Positions 19,354 to 29,183 of a DNA stretch of 64,000 bases are shown piece after piece. The translations under genes were made by a program, and so were the position numbers. The stretch's first letter is position 1, and every line of letters starts with the position of its first letter. The notes under the pieces are model-generated. The model was not told where the DNA came from. It did no database searches and saw only the letters and a list, made by a program, of their open reading frames with translations. This stretch comes from Croceicoccus pelagius (GTDB taxonomy: Bacteria; Pseudomonadota; Alphaproteobacteria; Sphingomonadales; Sphingomonadaceae), in NCBI RefSeq assembly GCF_001661915.1, contig NZ_LYWY01000037.1, positions 186,001 to 250,000 of the forward strand. The letters run 5' to 3'.

Positions 19354-21456
19354 TTGAACGACAGCTTGCCATCAACCGCTCCCATCGCCCCCCCTGTTGC
19401 CGAAAAGCGCGCCCACAGCTTCAGCCACCACGGAATCACCGTGGAAGATCCCTATGCGTGGCTGCGCGATGCCGGCTATCCGAACGTGGCGGACCAGGAG
19501 ATCCTCGATCACCTGAAGGCCGAGAATGCGTGGTTCGAGGCGCGGATGAAGCCGTTCGAGCCGCTTATCGACACGCTGTTTGCCGAAATGCGAGGGCGCA
19601 TCAAGGAAGACGACAGCTCGGTCCCGACCAAGGACGGCGACTGGTACTACTGGGTCGAATACGAAGCAGGCGCGCAGTACAAGCAGTGGTGGCGCAAGCC
19701 TGCTGCGGGCGGCCGCGACGGGACCGAAGGCAAGCAGCTCATGCTGGATGAGAGCGTGCTGGCCGAGGGGCACGAGTATTTCAAGCTCGGCTCCTTCTCG
19801 GTCAGCCAGGACGGGACGAAGCTTGCCTATTCCGTCGATACCAACGGTTCCGAACGGTTCGAGGCGAAGTTCAAGGATCTGACCACCGGCGAAATCCTGC
19901 CCGACACGATTCCCGGCACGTTGGGCACGCTGGTCTGGGTCGCGGGCGATACGGGCGTGGTCTATTCGCTCGCGAACGAAAACTGGCGCACCGACAATGC
20001 GCGGCTCCACTGGCTGGGCAAGCCGCTGTCGGACGATGTCGAATTGTACCACGAGGATGACGAAGGCTTCCGCGTCGGGTCCAGCCTGTCGTCGGATGAA
20101 AAATGGCTGCTGATCGGCACGTCGGATCACGAAACCAGCGAAGTCCGCATGGTCCCCGCCGCCGACCCGCTGGCAGAACCCATCCTGGTCAAACCGCGCA
20201 AGACGGGCGTCGAGTACGACATCGATGTCGCGGGTGATGACATCTACGTCCACGCCAATGACGATCACATCAACTTCCGCCTTGCCCGCGCAAAGCTGTC
20301 CGCGCCGGGTGGCTGGGAAACGGTGATCGCGGGGTCGGACGAGTTTTACCTGACCGGATTCGAGCTGTTCAAGAACTTCTTCGTTACCGAAGGCCGCCTT
20401 CAGGGCCTCGACCAGGTGCAGTTGCGGTCCTACGACACGCCGACCGAGTTCGAGGCGATCGAATTTCCCGAGGCAAGCTATACCGCCAGCCTTGGCAACA
20501 ATCCCGAATACGACACGCAGCTGTTGCAGCTCGGCTATTTCTCGATGGTCACGCCCAGCACGGTCTTCGAATACGATCCGAAGGCCAAGACGCTCGAAAC
20601 GCTGAAAGTGCAGGAAATCCCGTCTGGTTACGACGCGTCGCAGTACCGGACCGAGCGCGTCATGATCACTGCGCGTGACGGGACCGAAGTGCCCGTATCG
20701 CTGATGATGCGGGCCGACACGCCGATGGACGGCAGCGCGCCGCTGCATCTTTACGCCTATGGCGCATACGGCATCGCCATGACCCCCTATTTCTCGACCG
20801 GGCGACTGAGCCTTGTCGATCGCGGCTTCATCTATGCCGTTGCGCAGATCCGCGGCGGCGACGATCTGGGCCGCCGGTGGTATCTGGACGGCAAGCTGAC
20901 CAAGCGGACCAACACGTTCAACGATTTCGTGGACGTGGCCAAGGGCCTGATCGCCAAGGGTTACACCTCCAGGGGGCGGATCACCGCATCGGGGGGTTCG
21001 GCGGGCGGCGAACTGATGGGCGCGATCGTCAATTCCGATCCGGACCTGTGGGGCGCGGTCGTCGCGCAAGTGCCGTTCGTCGACGTGCTCAACACGATGC
21101 TCGACGCGTCGCTACCGTTGACACCGGGCGAATGGCCCGAATGGGGCAACCCGATCGAGGACAAGGCGGCGTTCGAACTGATCCGAAGCTACAGCCCCTA
21201 CGACCAGGTCGCGGCGAGGGACTATCCGCCGATGCTGGTGACGGGCGGCCTCAACGACCCGCGCGTGACTTACTGGGAGCCGACCAAGTGGGTCGCGCGT
21301 CTTCGCGAGCTAAAGACCGACGACAACGAACTGCTTTTGAAGATGAACATGGGCGCAGGCCACGGCGGCAAGTCGGGCCGTTTCGATGGCTTGCGCGAAG
21401 TGGCCGAGGAATATGCCTTCCTGCTGTGGCAACTGGGCATGGCTGAACGCGCATGA
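19354..21456 (+). CDS. ptrB: S9 family peptidase, oligopeptidase B type
   Basis: A 700-residue serine oligopeptidase. The N-terminal part (about 20-410) is the seven-bladed propeller that limits access to small peptides; the C-terminal alpha/beta-hydrolase has the nucleophile in TASGGSAGGELMGA, the Asp in VTGGLNDPRVTYWEP and the His in NMGAGHGGKSGRF. Acidic residues typical of oligopeptidase B suggest cleavage after Lys/Arg, which is inferred. The start is TTG at 19354 with GAGG about 12 nt upstream; no in-frame ATG precedes the conserved EDPYAWLRD segment. Its stop overlaps the DUF2939 gene start (ATGA). Confidence 0.93.
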   Translation: MNDSLPSTAPIAPPVAEKRAHSFSHHGITVEDPYAWLRDAGYPNVADQEILDHLKAENAWFEARMKPFEPLIDTLFAEMRGRIKEDDSSVPTKDGDWYYWVEYEAGAQYKQWWRKPAAGGRDGTEGKQLMLDESVLAEGHEYFKLGSFSVSQDGTKLAYSVDTNGSERFEAKFKDLTTGEILPDTIPGTLGTLVWVAGDTGVVYSLANENWRTDNARLHWLGKPLSDDVELYHEDDEGFRVGSSLSSDEKWLLIGTSDHETSEVRMVPAADPLAEPILVKPRKTGVEYDIDVAGDDIYVHANDDHINFRLARAKLSAPGGWETVIAGSDEFYLTGFELFKNFFVTEGRLQGLDQVQLRSYDTPTEFEAIEFPEASYTASLGNNPEYDTQLLQLGYFSMVTPSTVFEYDPKAKTLETLKVQEIPSGYDASQYRTERVMITARDGTEVPVSLMMRADTPMDGSAPLHLYAYGAYGIAMTPYFSTGRLSLVDRGFIYAVAQIRGGDDLGRRWYLDGKLTKRTNTFNDFVDVAKGLIAKGYTSRGRITASGGSAGGELMGAIVNSDPDLWGAVVAQVPFVDVLNTMLDASLPLTPGEWPEWGNPIEDKAAFELIRSYSPYDQVAARDYPPMLVTGGLNDPRVTYWEPTKWVARLRELKTDDNELLLKMNMGAGHGGKSGRFDGLREVAEEYAFLLWQLGMAERA

Positions 21457-21950
21457 AGAAGTTTTTCGGTGGGCTGTTCCTTGCCGCCATCGTCTTCGGC
21501 ATCTGGTTCTTCGGATCGCAGTTCTATGCCGCGCACGACTTGCGGCAGGCCGCGCGTGACGGCGATGTCGCGCGGCTGGAAGGGCGGGTCGATTTCCCTG
21601 CGTTTCGCGATTCGCTGAAAAGCCAGATCGAAAACCGGATCGAGGCCGAGGCCGCGCAGCGCGGCGGGCCGTTGGGTTCGCTCGGCTCTAAATTGGCCAA
21701 GGCCGGCACCGACGTCGTTGTCGATACCGTCGTCACGCCCGAAACGGTCGCGCAGATGATCCGCACGGGCCAAGCGGCGGGCCTCGTCATCTCGCGCCGG
21801 GAAAGCGAGCGCGAGCAGGTCGCATGGCGGTTCGAGCGCGGGGGGTTCGACACTTTCCGTCTGGCCGCTGAGGAAGGCAGTGGCGCGCTGGTTTTCCGGC
21901 GCGACGGGCTTGGCTGGAAACTCGTGGGGGTCGATCTCGACAATGCCTGA
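21453..21950 (+). CDS. DUF2939 domain protein, membrane-anchored
   Basis: A 165-residue protein with an N-terminal membrane anchor (MKKFFGGLFLAAIVFGIWFFG) and the DUF2939 pattern: YAAHDLRQAARDGDVARLEGRVDFPAFRDSLKSQ, then a helical middle and a C-terminal beta-rich part ending in GWKLVGVDL. The bulk would be periplasmic. Function unknown. It overlaps the oligopeptidase gene by 4 nt and the thioesterase gene by 8 nt, so the three form one translation unit. Confidence 0.82.
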   Translation: MKKFFGGLFLAAIVFGIWFFGSQFYAAHDLRQAARDGDVARLEGRVDFPAFRDSLKSQIENRIEAEAAQRGGPLGSLGSKLAKAGTDVVVDTVVTPETVAQMIRTGQAAGLVISRRESEREQVAWRFERGGFDTFRLAAEEGSGALVFRRDGLGWKLVGVDLDNA

Positions 21951-22371
21951 TCCGGTTTCGTCATATCGCATGAAGTTCACCGCAGGCGCAGACGTGATCG
22001 ACTTCATGGGGCACGTGAACAATGCCAATTGGCTCAACTGGGCGCAGGACATCGCGATCGAACACTGGGAAAAGGTCGCTGACCCCGCCCATGTCGATGC
22101 GTACCTGTGGGTCGTGACCCGTCACGAGATCGATTACCGCGGCAACGTGGGTGAGGGCGAAAGCGTGATCGCCGAGACCCGAATCGAGAAGCCGCCAACG
22201 GGCGCGCGGTTCGAACGCCTGATCGACTTTTTCCGCGAAGAAGACGGCGAACCCAATGGCAGGCCGATCGTGTCGGTGCGGTCCAACTGGGCGATGATCC
22301 AGAAGGATACGGGCCGTCTTGCCCGTGTGCCTGCAGAAGTTGCGCGGGCCTTCATCCGGATCGGGGACTAA
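21943..22371 (+). CDS. 4HBT-family acyl-CoA thioesterase
   Basis: A 142-residue hotdog-fold thioesterase. The segment DFMGHVNNANWLNWAQD matches the 4-hydroxybenzoyl-CoA thioesterase family active-site helix, and RHEIDYRGNVGEGE the following strand. Such enzymes hydrolyse acyl-CoA; the substrate cannot be told. The start at ATG 21943 overlaps the end of the DUF2939 gene. Its stop (TAA 22369-22371) overlaps the stop of the convergent diguanylate cyclase gene, leaving no room for a terminator between the two. Confidence 0.85.
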   Translation: MPDPVSSYRMKFTAGADVIDFMGHVNNANWLNWAQDIAIEHWEKVADPAHVDAYLWVVTRHEIDYRGNVGEGESVIAETRIEKPPTGARFERLIDFFREEDGEPNGRPIVSVRSNWAMIQKDTGRLARVPAEVARAFIRIGD

Positions 22372-24116
22372 CCCTCGGCGCGGCGGTCGGCGTCGCGACG
22401 GTCCTTCATGCGGCGTTCGCGCGAAGGCGGCTCGAAGATCTGGATACGCTCGCTGATCAGGCGGTTCCGGCCCGAATACTTCGCTTCGTAAAGCAGGCGG
22501 TCGGCGTGGCTGTAGAGTTGGCGCATCGACGACGCGCCGCCGGGCGGGCTTTCGACCAGGCCCATCGAGGCCGTGACAGGCCCGTCGATGCCCTCGACCT
22601 CGTTGGCGATGCGGATCGTGATCGCGCGGCGCAATTGTTCGGCGCGCTGCTGGATCTGGCTGCCGCGCATCATCACGACGAATTCCTCGCCCCCCATGCG
22701 GAAGCCGATGGCGTCCTTGTCGCCGGCGAGCACCGAGGCGACTTCCTGCAGCACGCGGTCGCCGGTCGAGTGGCCGAACTTGTCGTTGATCCGCTTGAAG
22801 TGGTCCAGATCGACGACGGCCAGCGCGTGGAAGCCGTCAGAACGCAATTCCACGAAACGCTGCTCGAACGCGCGGCGGTTGAAGATGCCGGTTAGCGGGT
22901 CGAGGTCGATGAGGTTGGTAAGCGCGTCGAGGCGCGCGTTCACGCGCTCGCGTTCCTTGCGCATGATGTCGACGCGGTAGAGCACGGCGAAGACGCCGAC
23001 CGCGACATGCAGCGTGATGGCGCCGAAGAAACCGATGTCGACCAGGCCGTCACTGGTGGCAAAGCCGAAACCGCGCAGGGCATTGAAGGTATAGGCCATC
23101 GAAAGCGCAGCCCAGCTGAGCAGTTGCGCCCATGCGATCCGGCGCCCCGAACGGATCGCCATGCCTGCCGATGCCATGGCGGCCGCCGCCAGCGGAATCG
23201 GAATCAGCAGGAAGGCAGCCGCAGTCAGCGGGCGCAGGAACGCGAACGGCAAGGCGATGAATGTCAGCGTCAGGGCCGAGGCGATGACCAGGGTCTTCAG
23301 CAGCTTGCACAAGCCATCGGGAATTGCCTCGGCTTCCAGGTAACTCAGCAGGAAGCCGCTGGCGAAGACCATCGGAACAAGCAGGGCCATCATCGACAAT
23401 TGGACCGTCGTTTCCATGCCAAGCGATACGATGTGGTGGACGAGCCCGCTATGGATCGTGATGAGCGCGACGACGCTGGTCGCCGAGGCAATCTGCCAAA
23501 GGACGTACCCTTCGCGCAGGATGCGGTGGAACACCCCGTGGTAGAGCAGCGGCGTCAGCATCATGCCCAGCAGAAGCGCGATGACCAGCATGGCATCCTC
23601 GCTCCACCCCAGGGCATCGGTCGGCTTTTCCTGCACTTGCAGCGACGCGCGCGAGGCGATGACGGGGGCCCAGGGCCTTTCGACCGCGACGACCAGCCCG
23701 GTCGAGCCCTGCATGTCGGGCAGTGGCAGGGCGAATTTCGGTCCGTTCACGAAATGGCTGACGTCGTCCATCGAATAGCTGCGCGACCGCAGCGGTCCGC
23801 TGGCATCCATGACGATCAGGCTGATCCGGTCGAACCGCGCGATGTCGGTGACGAAATGGCTGGGTTTCAGACCCTTGCTGGCGAAATCGTCGGGCGTGAA
23901 GAACACCCAGCTGACCGGCGGCGTGCCCCTGGGGCCGAGCCCGTCGCAGATCCAGTCACCGCGGGCGGGAAGGCGCGGGTGATCGACGGCCGACACCAGC
24001 CCGGTGGCCGCAAAACAGCTTGCCCGTACGGCCGGGGCTGCCGACGCCGTTTGCGGCACCAGCATAGCGCCCAGCAGCATCAAGGCTGCCAGAAATCTGT
24101 AAGGCCATCCCACCAT
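22368..24116 (-). CDS. membrane diguanylate cyclase (7TMR-DISM and GGDEF domains)
   Basis: A 582-residue protein that makes cyclic di-GMP. A signal peptide (about 1-27, ending TASA) is followed by a periplasmic domain of about 140 residues, then seven or so membrane helices (about 175-390) of the 7TMR-DISM type, and a cytosolic GGDEF domain (about 410-570) beginning DLDPLTGIFNRRAF. The active-site motif reads GGEEF in FRMGGEEFVV, compatible with activity. No RxxD inhibitory site is visible before the motif, so product inhibition at that site is unlikely. The C-terminus is basic. The stop overlaps the convergent thioesterase gene by 4 nt. The ligand sensed is unknown. Confidence 0.92.
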   Translation of the reverse strand: MVGWPYRFLAALMLLGAMLVPQTASAAPAVRASCFAATGLVSAVDHPRLPARGDWICDGLGPRGTPPVSWVFFTPDDFASKGLKPSHFVTDIARFDRISLIVMDASGPLRSRSYSMDDVSHFVNGPKFALPLPDMQGSTGLVVAVERPWAPVIASRASLQVQEKPTDALGWSEDAMLVIALLLGMMLTPLLYHGVFHRILREGYVLWQIASATSVVALITIHSGLVHHIVSLGMETTVQLSMMALLVPMVFASGFLLSYLEAEAIPDGLCKLLKTLVIASALTLTFIALPFAFLRPLTAAAFLLIPIPLAAAAMASAGMAIRSGRRIAWAQLLSWAALSMAYTFNALRGFGFATSDGLVDIGFFGAITLHVAVGVFAVLYRVDIMRKERERVNARLDALTNLIDLDPLTGIFNRRAFEQRFVELRSDGFHALAVVDLDHFKRINDKFGHSTGDRVLQEVASVLAGDKDAIGFRMGGEEFVVMMRGSQIQQRAEQLRRAITIRIANEVEGIDGPVTASMGLVESPPGGASSMRQLYSHADRLLYEAKYSGRNRLISERIQIFEPPSRERRMKDRRDADRRAEG

Positions 24117-24174
24117 TGCCCTGCACGATGGCAGGGATGGCTTGATGTCTGGTTAACGACGGTGAAACGTTTTC

Positions 24175-25299
24175 CTAGGCGGATTTGCCCAGTACGTCGG
24201 GCACCGGGCGGTAGTCGTAACCCAGTTCCCGAGCAACCGCTTCATACGTCACTTCGCCCTTGTGGACATTCAGCCCCTCGGCAAGGTGCGGGTTGTCGCG
24301 CATCGCCTGTTCCCAGCCCTTGTCGGCAATGGCCAGAGCATGGGGCAGGGTGACGTTGTTGAGTGCATAAGTGCTGGTGCGCGCCACCGCGCCGGGCATG
24401 TTCGCGACACAGTAATGGACGATGCCGTCGACCACGAAAGTCGGGTCGTCGTGCGTCGTCGGGTGGCTGGTTTCGAAGCAGCCGCCCTGGTCGATCGCCA
24501 CGTCGACAAGGACCGCGCCCTTCTTCATGTCGCCCAGCATCTCGCGGCTGACCAGCTTGGGTGCGGCGGCGCCGGGGATCAGCACGGCGCCGATGACGAG
24601 GTCCGCTTCGCAAACGGCCTCGTGCAGGTTCGCCTTGTTGGAAAAGCGCGTCTTGGCGCGGCTTTCGAAATACATGCCTAGCCGTTCGAGCTGTTCGGGG
24701 CTGCGGTCGAGGATGGTGACGTCAGCGCCAAGGCCGACGGCCATCTGCGCCGCGTTCCAGCCGACAACGCCGCCGCCGATGACGGTGACCTTGCCCGGCA
24801 TCACACCCGGCACGCCGCCCAGCAGCACGCCGCGCCCGCCATGCGCCTTTTCAAGCGCCGTTGCGCCTGCCTGCACGCTCATCCGGCCGGCGACCTGGCT
24901 CATCGGTTTGAGCAGCGGCAGCGTGCCGCCCGAGCCGGTCACGGTCTCATAGGCGATGGCGGTGACGCCCGATTTGACGAGATCGGCGGTCTGTTCCGGA
25001 TCAGGGGCGAGGTGGAGATAGGTGTAGAGCACCTGCCCCTCACGCAGTTTCGCGCGTTCGACGGCCTGCGGTTCCTTGACCTTCACGACCATCTCGCACT
25101 CGGCAAAGATCGGATCGGGGCCTTCGACGATCTTCGCGCCCGCGTCGACATAGTCGGCGTCCTTGGCGTCGATGCCAAGGCCAGCGCCGCTTTCGATCCA
25201 GACCTCGTGCCCGTGAGCGACCAGTTCGTTCACGCTCTCGGGCGTGAGGCCGACGCGGTATTCGTGGTTCTTGATTTCCCTGGGACAGCCAATGCGCAT
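24175..25299 (-). CDS. ald: alanine dehydrogenase
   Basis: NAD-dependent enzyme interconverting L-alanine and pyruvate plus ammonia. The 374-residue chain starts [20 protein letters not shown], typical of the family, with the pyruvate-binding residues in that segment, KVKEPQ, and the Rossmann motif [15 protein letters not shown]; the catalytic His and Asp lie in TYLHLAPD and [14 protein letters not shown]. The start at 25299 has a very good ribosome binding site (AAGGAG, 6 nt away). Full length. A 14-bp palindrome sits 59 bp upstream and may be its operator. Confidence 0.96.
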   Translation of the reverse strand: MRIGCPREIKNHEYRVGLTPESVNELVAHGHEVWIESGAGLGIDAKDADYVDAGAKIVEGPDPIFAECEMVVKVKEPQAVERAKLREGQVLYTYLHLAPDPEQTADLVKSGVTAIAYETVTGSGGTLPLLKPMSQVAGRMSVQAGATALEKAHGGRGVLLGGVPGVMPGKVTVIGGGVVGWNAAQMAVGLGADVTILDRSPEQLERLGMYFESRAKTRFSNKANLHEAVCEADLVIGAVLIPGAAAPKLVSREMLGDMKKGAVLVDVAIDQGGCFETSHPTTHDDPTFVVDGIVHYCVANMPGAVARTSTYALNNVTLPHALAIADKGWEQAMRDNPHLAEGLNVHKGEVTYEAVARELGYDYRPVPDVLGKSA

Positions 25300-25357
25300 T
25301 GTCGCTCCTTCGCGCGAAGACCGGGCCCCTCGGCCCGCCATACGATTTCGCAGGTTC

Positions 25358-25371
25358 GTTACAATTGTAAC
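25358..25371. promoter_or_regulatory. 14-bp perfect palindrome upstream of ald, candidate operator
   Basis: The sequence gttacaattgtaac is a perfect palindrome in the 184-bp gap between ald and ftsK, 59 bp before the ald start. It is AT-richer than its surroundings and flanked on both sides by ggttc. Alanine dehydrogenase genes are commonly controlled by Lrp/AldR-type regulators (family knowledge), but no regulator gene is adjacent here, so the binder is unknown. Confidence 0.45.
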
Positions 25372-25483
25372 CGGTTCGGGGCAATCGCCCACATGCCGGA
25401 TCGCCATTATAATAACGCACCGCGTGCACAGGTGTGCCCGGCAATGCGGGCCCATCGGCACCATGTTCCGATTTTGCCAGGCG

Positions 25484-27838
25484 TTACAGGGGATTTCCGT
25501 CGCGGTCGCGGTAGATCTCACGCCGCCCGACATGGTTGGCCGGGCCGACGAGGCCGTCCTTCTCCATCCGCTCGATCCACTTGGAAGCGGTGTTGTACCC
25601 GACTCCCATCTGCCGCTGGATCCAGCTGGCCGAGGCCTTCTGGTTTTCGAACACCATCTGGCACACCTGCATGTACTTGCGCTGTTCGGGATCGTCGGAC
25701 GCGCCGTCCAGATCGTCGAAGCCGAAGCCGCCGTCCTCCGGCTCCTCGGTGACGGAATCGACATATTCGGGCGAACCCTGGCCGCGCCAGAAGTTCGCCA
25801 CTTCCTCCACTTCCTCGTCCGACACGAAAGGCCCGTGGACGCGGGTGAGCGGCTTGGAGCTTGCCTTGTAAAGCATGTCGCCCTTGCCCAGCAGCTGTTC
25901 CGCGCCCTGTTCGCCAAGGATCGTGCGGCTGTCGATGCGGCTGGTGACATGGAAGGAAATGCGGGTCGGCATGTTCGCCTTGATGACGCCGGTGATGACG
26001 TCGACCGAAGGACGCTGCGTCGCCATGATGAGATGGATGCCCGCTGCGCGCGATTTCTGGGACAGGCGCTGGATCAGGACCTCGATCTCCTTGCCTACGG
26101 TAATCATGAGGTCGGCCAGTTCGTCGACGATCAGAACGATCTGGGGCAGGACTTCGTAGTCGAGCTGCTCTTCCTCGAATATTTCCTCGCCCGTTTCGGG
26201 GTCGAACCCGGTCTGGACGCGGCGGCCCAGCGGCTTGCCCTTCGCCTTGGCGAGCTTCACCTTCTCGTTGAAACCGGCCAGATTGCGCGAGCCGATCGAG
26301 CTCATCATCCGGTAACGCCGCTCCATCTCCTCGACCGCCCATTTCAGTGCGCGGACCGACTTCTGCGGTTCCGTCACCACGGGCGAGAGCAGGTGCGGGA
26401 TGTCGTCGTAGGTCTTGAGTTCCAGCACCTTGGGATCGATCAGGATCAACCGGCACTCGGCAGGGGTCAGGCGGTAGAGCAGCGACAACAGGATCGCGTT
26501 CAGACCGACCGACTTGCCCGAACCCGTCGTACCCGCGACCAGCAGGTGGGGCATGGCGGCAAGATCAGCGACGATCGGTTCGCCCGCGATATCCTTGCCC
26601 AGGATGATCGGCAGCATGCCCTTGTGATCGCCGAACGCTGCCGATTCAATCAGTTCGCGGAAGGACACCATCTGGCGGTCGGCATTGGGCAGTTCGATGC
26701 CCATCACGGTCTTGCCCGGAATGGCAGAGACGCGGGCGGAAATCGCGCTCATGTTGCGGGCGATGTCGTCGGCAAGGCCCATGACGCGTGCGGCCTTGAT
26801 GCCGGGCGCGGGTTCCAGTTCGTACATGGTGACGACCGGCCCGGTGCGAACGGCGGTGATTTCGCCCTTTACGTTGAAGTCTTCCAGCACGTTTTCGAGC
26901 AGGCGGGCGTTGCGTTCCAGCGCCAGCTTGTCGAGCTTCTGCCCGCTTTGATCCGGTACTTCTTCCAGCAGTTCGGGGCTGGGCAGGGTGTAGTCGGCGT
27001 TGAAGAAATCGCCCTGCTTCGGCTTGGCCGTTGCCTTTGCGGCGGGTTTGGGCGGGGCGGTCGGGTCGCTGATTTCGGGCGCGCGGCGCGGGGCGGCGGT
27101 CTCGACCATCTCCGGCTCGTCGTCGACGATCGTCTCGCGCTTGGCTTTCTTCGCCTTCTTGGCGGTGCGCGGGGTTTCGACCACATCGTAGGCATCGTCG
27201 TCTGCACGGTCACGGCGCAGGGCGAGGGGGAGCGTCAGCAGGCCCGCCCAGTCGATCGCGAAGACGCGGCCCGCGATATAGGCGCCGCCCAGCAGGAACA
27301 TGACGGCAAGGCCCAGAATGACCCAGCCCGAATAGGCCGCGGGCGCGAAGTTCGACAGCGAATAGATCAGCTTCGATCCGGCAAGACCCGCAACCCCGCC
27401 CATGCCGGCAGGAAGGCCCCAGACCGGCCCTTCGACCAGCAGCGCCATGACTGTGGCGAGCAGGATCATGGCAAGCGCCAGCAAGGCAAGTGGCCGCCAC
27501 CAGTGCGGGCGGGCCTCGACCTGCTCCTCGTCGGCCAATTGCCACAACCGGCGGGCAAAGACCCACAGCATCGGCAGGATCAGGACGGCGACGGGGCCGA
27601 ACGCCAGAAACAGCGCGTCGGCGGCATAGGCACCGGGCGCGCCCATCCAGTTGGCCGGACCGCCGCCCGCCGCGGTTGAGAACGACGCGTCGGTCTGCTC
27701 ATAGCTGACCATGGCAAGCGCGAGAAACAGCGCAAACAACAGCAGGGCACCCGCGCCCAGCAATTCGCCGGTGCGGTTCACGCTGCGCTTCAGCGCGGCA
27801 CGCCAGTCGGGCGCGCCTCTTGCGGCTCGTGTCGCCAT
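25484..27838 (-). CDS. ftsK: DNA translocase FtsK
   Basis: Septum-located DNA pump that moves chromosome termini and activates XerCD. The 784-residue chain has about four N-terminal membrane helices (30-200), a charged linker (about 205-290), then the motor with Walker A GTTGSGKSVGLN, Walker B IVLIVDELADLM and the ATQRPSVDVITG segment. The C-terminal gamma domain (about 720-784) is a winged helix with ASASWIQRQMGVGYNTASKWIERME that would read KOPS-like sites. The linker is short compared with E. coli, as is usual in alphaproteobacteria. The ATG start is at 27838. Confidence 0.97.
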   Translation of the reverse strand: MATRAARGAPDWRAALKRSVNRTGELLGAGALLLFALFLALAMVSYEQTDASFSTAAGGGPANWMGAPGAYAADALFLAFGPVAVLILPMLWVFARRLWQLADEEQVEARPHWWRPLALLALAMILLATVMALLVEGPVWGLPAGMGGVAGLAGSKLIYSLSNFAPAAYSGWVILGLAVMFLLGGAYIAGRVFAIDWAGLLTLPLALRRDRADDDAYDVVETPRTAKKAKKAKRETIVDDEPEMVETAAPRRAPEISDPTAPPKPAAKATAKPKQGDFFNADYTLPSPELLEEVPDQSGQKLDKLALERNARLLENVLEDFNVKGEITAVRTGPVVTMYELEPAPGIKAARVMGLADDIARNMSAISARVSAIPGKTVMGIELPNADRQMVSFRELIESAAFGDHKGMLPIILGKDIAGEPIVADLAAMPHLLVAGTTGSGKSVGLNAILLSLLYRLTPAECRLILIDPKVLELKTYDDIPHLLSPVVTEPQKSVRALKWAVEEMERRYRMMSSIGSRNLAGFNEKVKLAKAKGKPLGRRVQTGFDPETGEEIFEEEQLDYEVLPQIVLIVDELADLMITVGKEIEVLIQRLSQKSRAAGIHLIMATQRPSVDVITGVIKANMPTRISFHVTSRIDSRTILGEQGAEQLLGKGDMLYKASSKPLTRVHGPFVSDEEVEEVANFWRGQGSPEYVDSVTEEPEDGGFGFDDLDGASDDPEQRKYMQVCQMVFENQKASASWIQRQMGVGYNTASKWIERMEKDGLVGPANHVGRREIYRDRDGNPL

Positions 27839-27954
27839 TGCCTCAAAGTCCCTGTTCGAACAGCCGCGAATTATGCTCCGCGCGGGCGAAGGGGGTCAAT
27901 CTGCGCGAGGGAGCCTGTGGGTATCGTCAATGTGTACGTCACAAGCGCCTGATT

Positions 27955-28497
27955 TCAGGCAAACCCGTCGATGGCCGCCCAGCCATGCGGCTCGACCTGA
28001 AGCGCGCGGTCAACGTTCATCCCGCCGAGCATGACGACAGGCACCAAGGCGTGCCGTGCCAGCAGCCTTGCCCGCACCACGCCCAGCACGTCCGCCCCGG
28101 GGTGCGAACGGGTAGGAAAGACCGGAGAGATCATGACCAGATCGGCCTCTGCCCGGTGCGCTTGGGCCAGTTCCCGCAGCGAATGGACTGTCGCAATACG
28201 CAGCAACCCGTGACCGCCCGACACGGCGGCAGGCGCGCCGTAAACTGCATCCGCACCCCAGTTCCGCGCCCTCGCAGGCGTATCGGCCAGCGCGACGACA
28301 TGCCCGCGTCGTCGCGCCACGCGCCTCACCTGCTCGAACCGCTTGCGGCGGTCGGCGGCATCGAGGTGATAGTGACGGAAGACGAACCCACTCCCCATCG
28401 GCAGGCGCATCAGCGCATCGTTCAGCGAAGCATCGTTGCGCTCGTCGCTGATCAGCCAGATTGCAGGAAGGCAAGGTTGGGTATGGATTGGTGGCAC
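27955..28497 (-). CDS. thiamine phosphate synthase-like protein (ThiE/TenI superfamily)
   Basis: About 180 residues of a phosphate-binding TIM-barrel: ADAVYGAPAA, ISPVFPTRSHPGADVLG (the ThiE product-phosphate region, normally FPTxTK) and VVMLGGMN near the end. The usual Lys of FPTTTK reads Ser, and several N-terminal pyrimidine-binding residues are not evident, so it may be a divergent ThiE or a TenI-like relative. The start is uncertain: GTG 28497 was chosen because ATG 28521 would overlap the divergent yggS start. No other thiamine gene is nearby. Confidence 0.7.
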   Translation of the reverse strand: MPPIHTQPCLPAIWLISDERNDASLNDALMRLPMGSGFVFRHYHLDAADRRKRFEQVRRVARRRGHVVALADTPARARNWGADAVYGAPAAVSGGHGLLRIATVHSLRELAQAHRAEADLVMISPVFPTRSHPGADVLGVVRARLLARHALVPVVMLGGMNVDRALQVEPHGWAAIDGFA

Positions 28498-28519
28498 GCA
28501 CTCGCTATAGCAGCGCGCC

Positions 28520-29176
28520 ATGGCCGGAACAGCACTGAACCAGATCGCAGACGATATCGCTCGCAACACAGGGATTGCCCGCCGCAAACCCGAAGACGTG
28601 ACCCTGATCGCCATTTCCAAGACCAGGACGGCCGAGGAAATCGAACCGCTTCTGGAAGAAGGTCACCGCGTCTTTGGCGAAAACCGCGTGCAGGAAGCGC
28701 AGGGCAAGTGGCCCGAGTTGAAAGCGCGCTATCCCGACGTAAAGCTGCACCTTGTCGGTCAGCTCCAGTCGAACAAGGCCGATGATGCGGTCGAACTTTT
28801 CGACGCGATCCACTCGCTCGACCGGTCGAGCCTTGTGAAGGCGCTGGCAAAGGCGTTCGAGAAGGCGGGGCGGACCGTGCCGTGCTTCGTGCAGGTCAAC
28901 ATCGGGGACGAAGACCAGAAGGGCGGCTGCGCGATTGCCGACTTGCCCGCGCTTCTGGCCGAGGCGCGCGAGGCGGGCATTCCGGTCGAAGGTCTGATGT
29001 GCGTGCCGCCCGCCGACGTCGAGGCCGCGCCCTATTTCGCGCTGCTGGCCAAGCTGGCGGCGGAAAACGGGCTGTCGGGCCTTTCGATGGGGATGAGCGG
29101 CGATTTCGAGACCGCGATCATGCTGGGCGCGACGCACGTCCGCATCGGCACAGCGCTGTTCGGCGCGCGCGACTGA
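28520..29176 (+). CDS. yggS: YggS family PLP homeostasis protein
   Basis: A 218-residue alanine-racemase-fold protein that binds pyridoxal phosphate without known catalysis and balances free PLP. The PLP lysine is in LIAISKTR (Lys34), with FGENRVQEAQGKW, HLVGQLQSNKA and GLSMGMSGDFETAIMLGATHVRIGTALFG all in the family order. Full length. Divergent from the ThiE-like gene with only about 22 bp between the starts, so the promoters must overlap. Confidence 0.95.
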   Translation: MAGTALNQIADDIARNTGIARRKPEDVTLIAISKTRTAEEIEPLLEEGHRVFGENRVQEAQGKWPELKARYPDVKLHLVGQLQSNKADDAVELFDAIHSLDRSSLVKALAKAFEKAGRTVPCFVQVNIGDEDQKGGCAIADLPALLAEAREAGIPVEGLMCVPPADVEAAPYFALLAKLAAENGLSGLSMGMSGDFETAIMLGATHVRIGTALFGARD

Positions 29177-29183
29177 CGCCATG

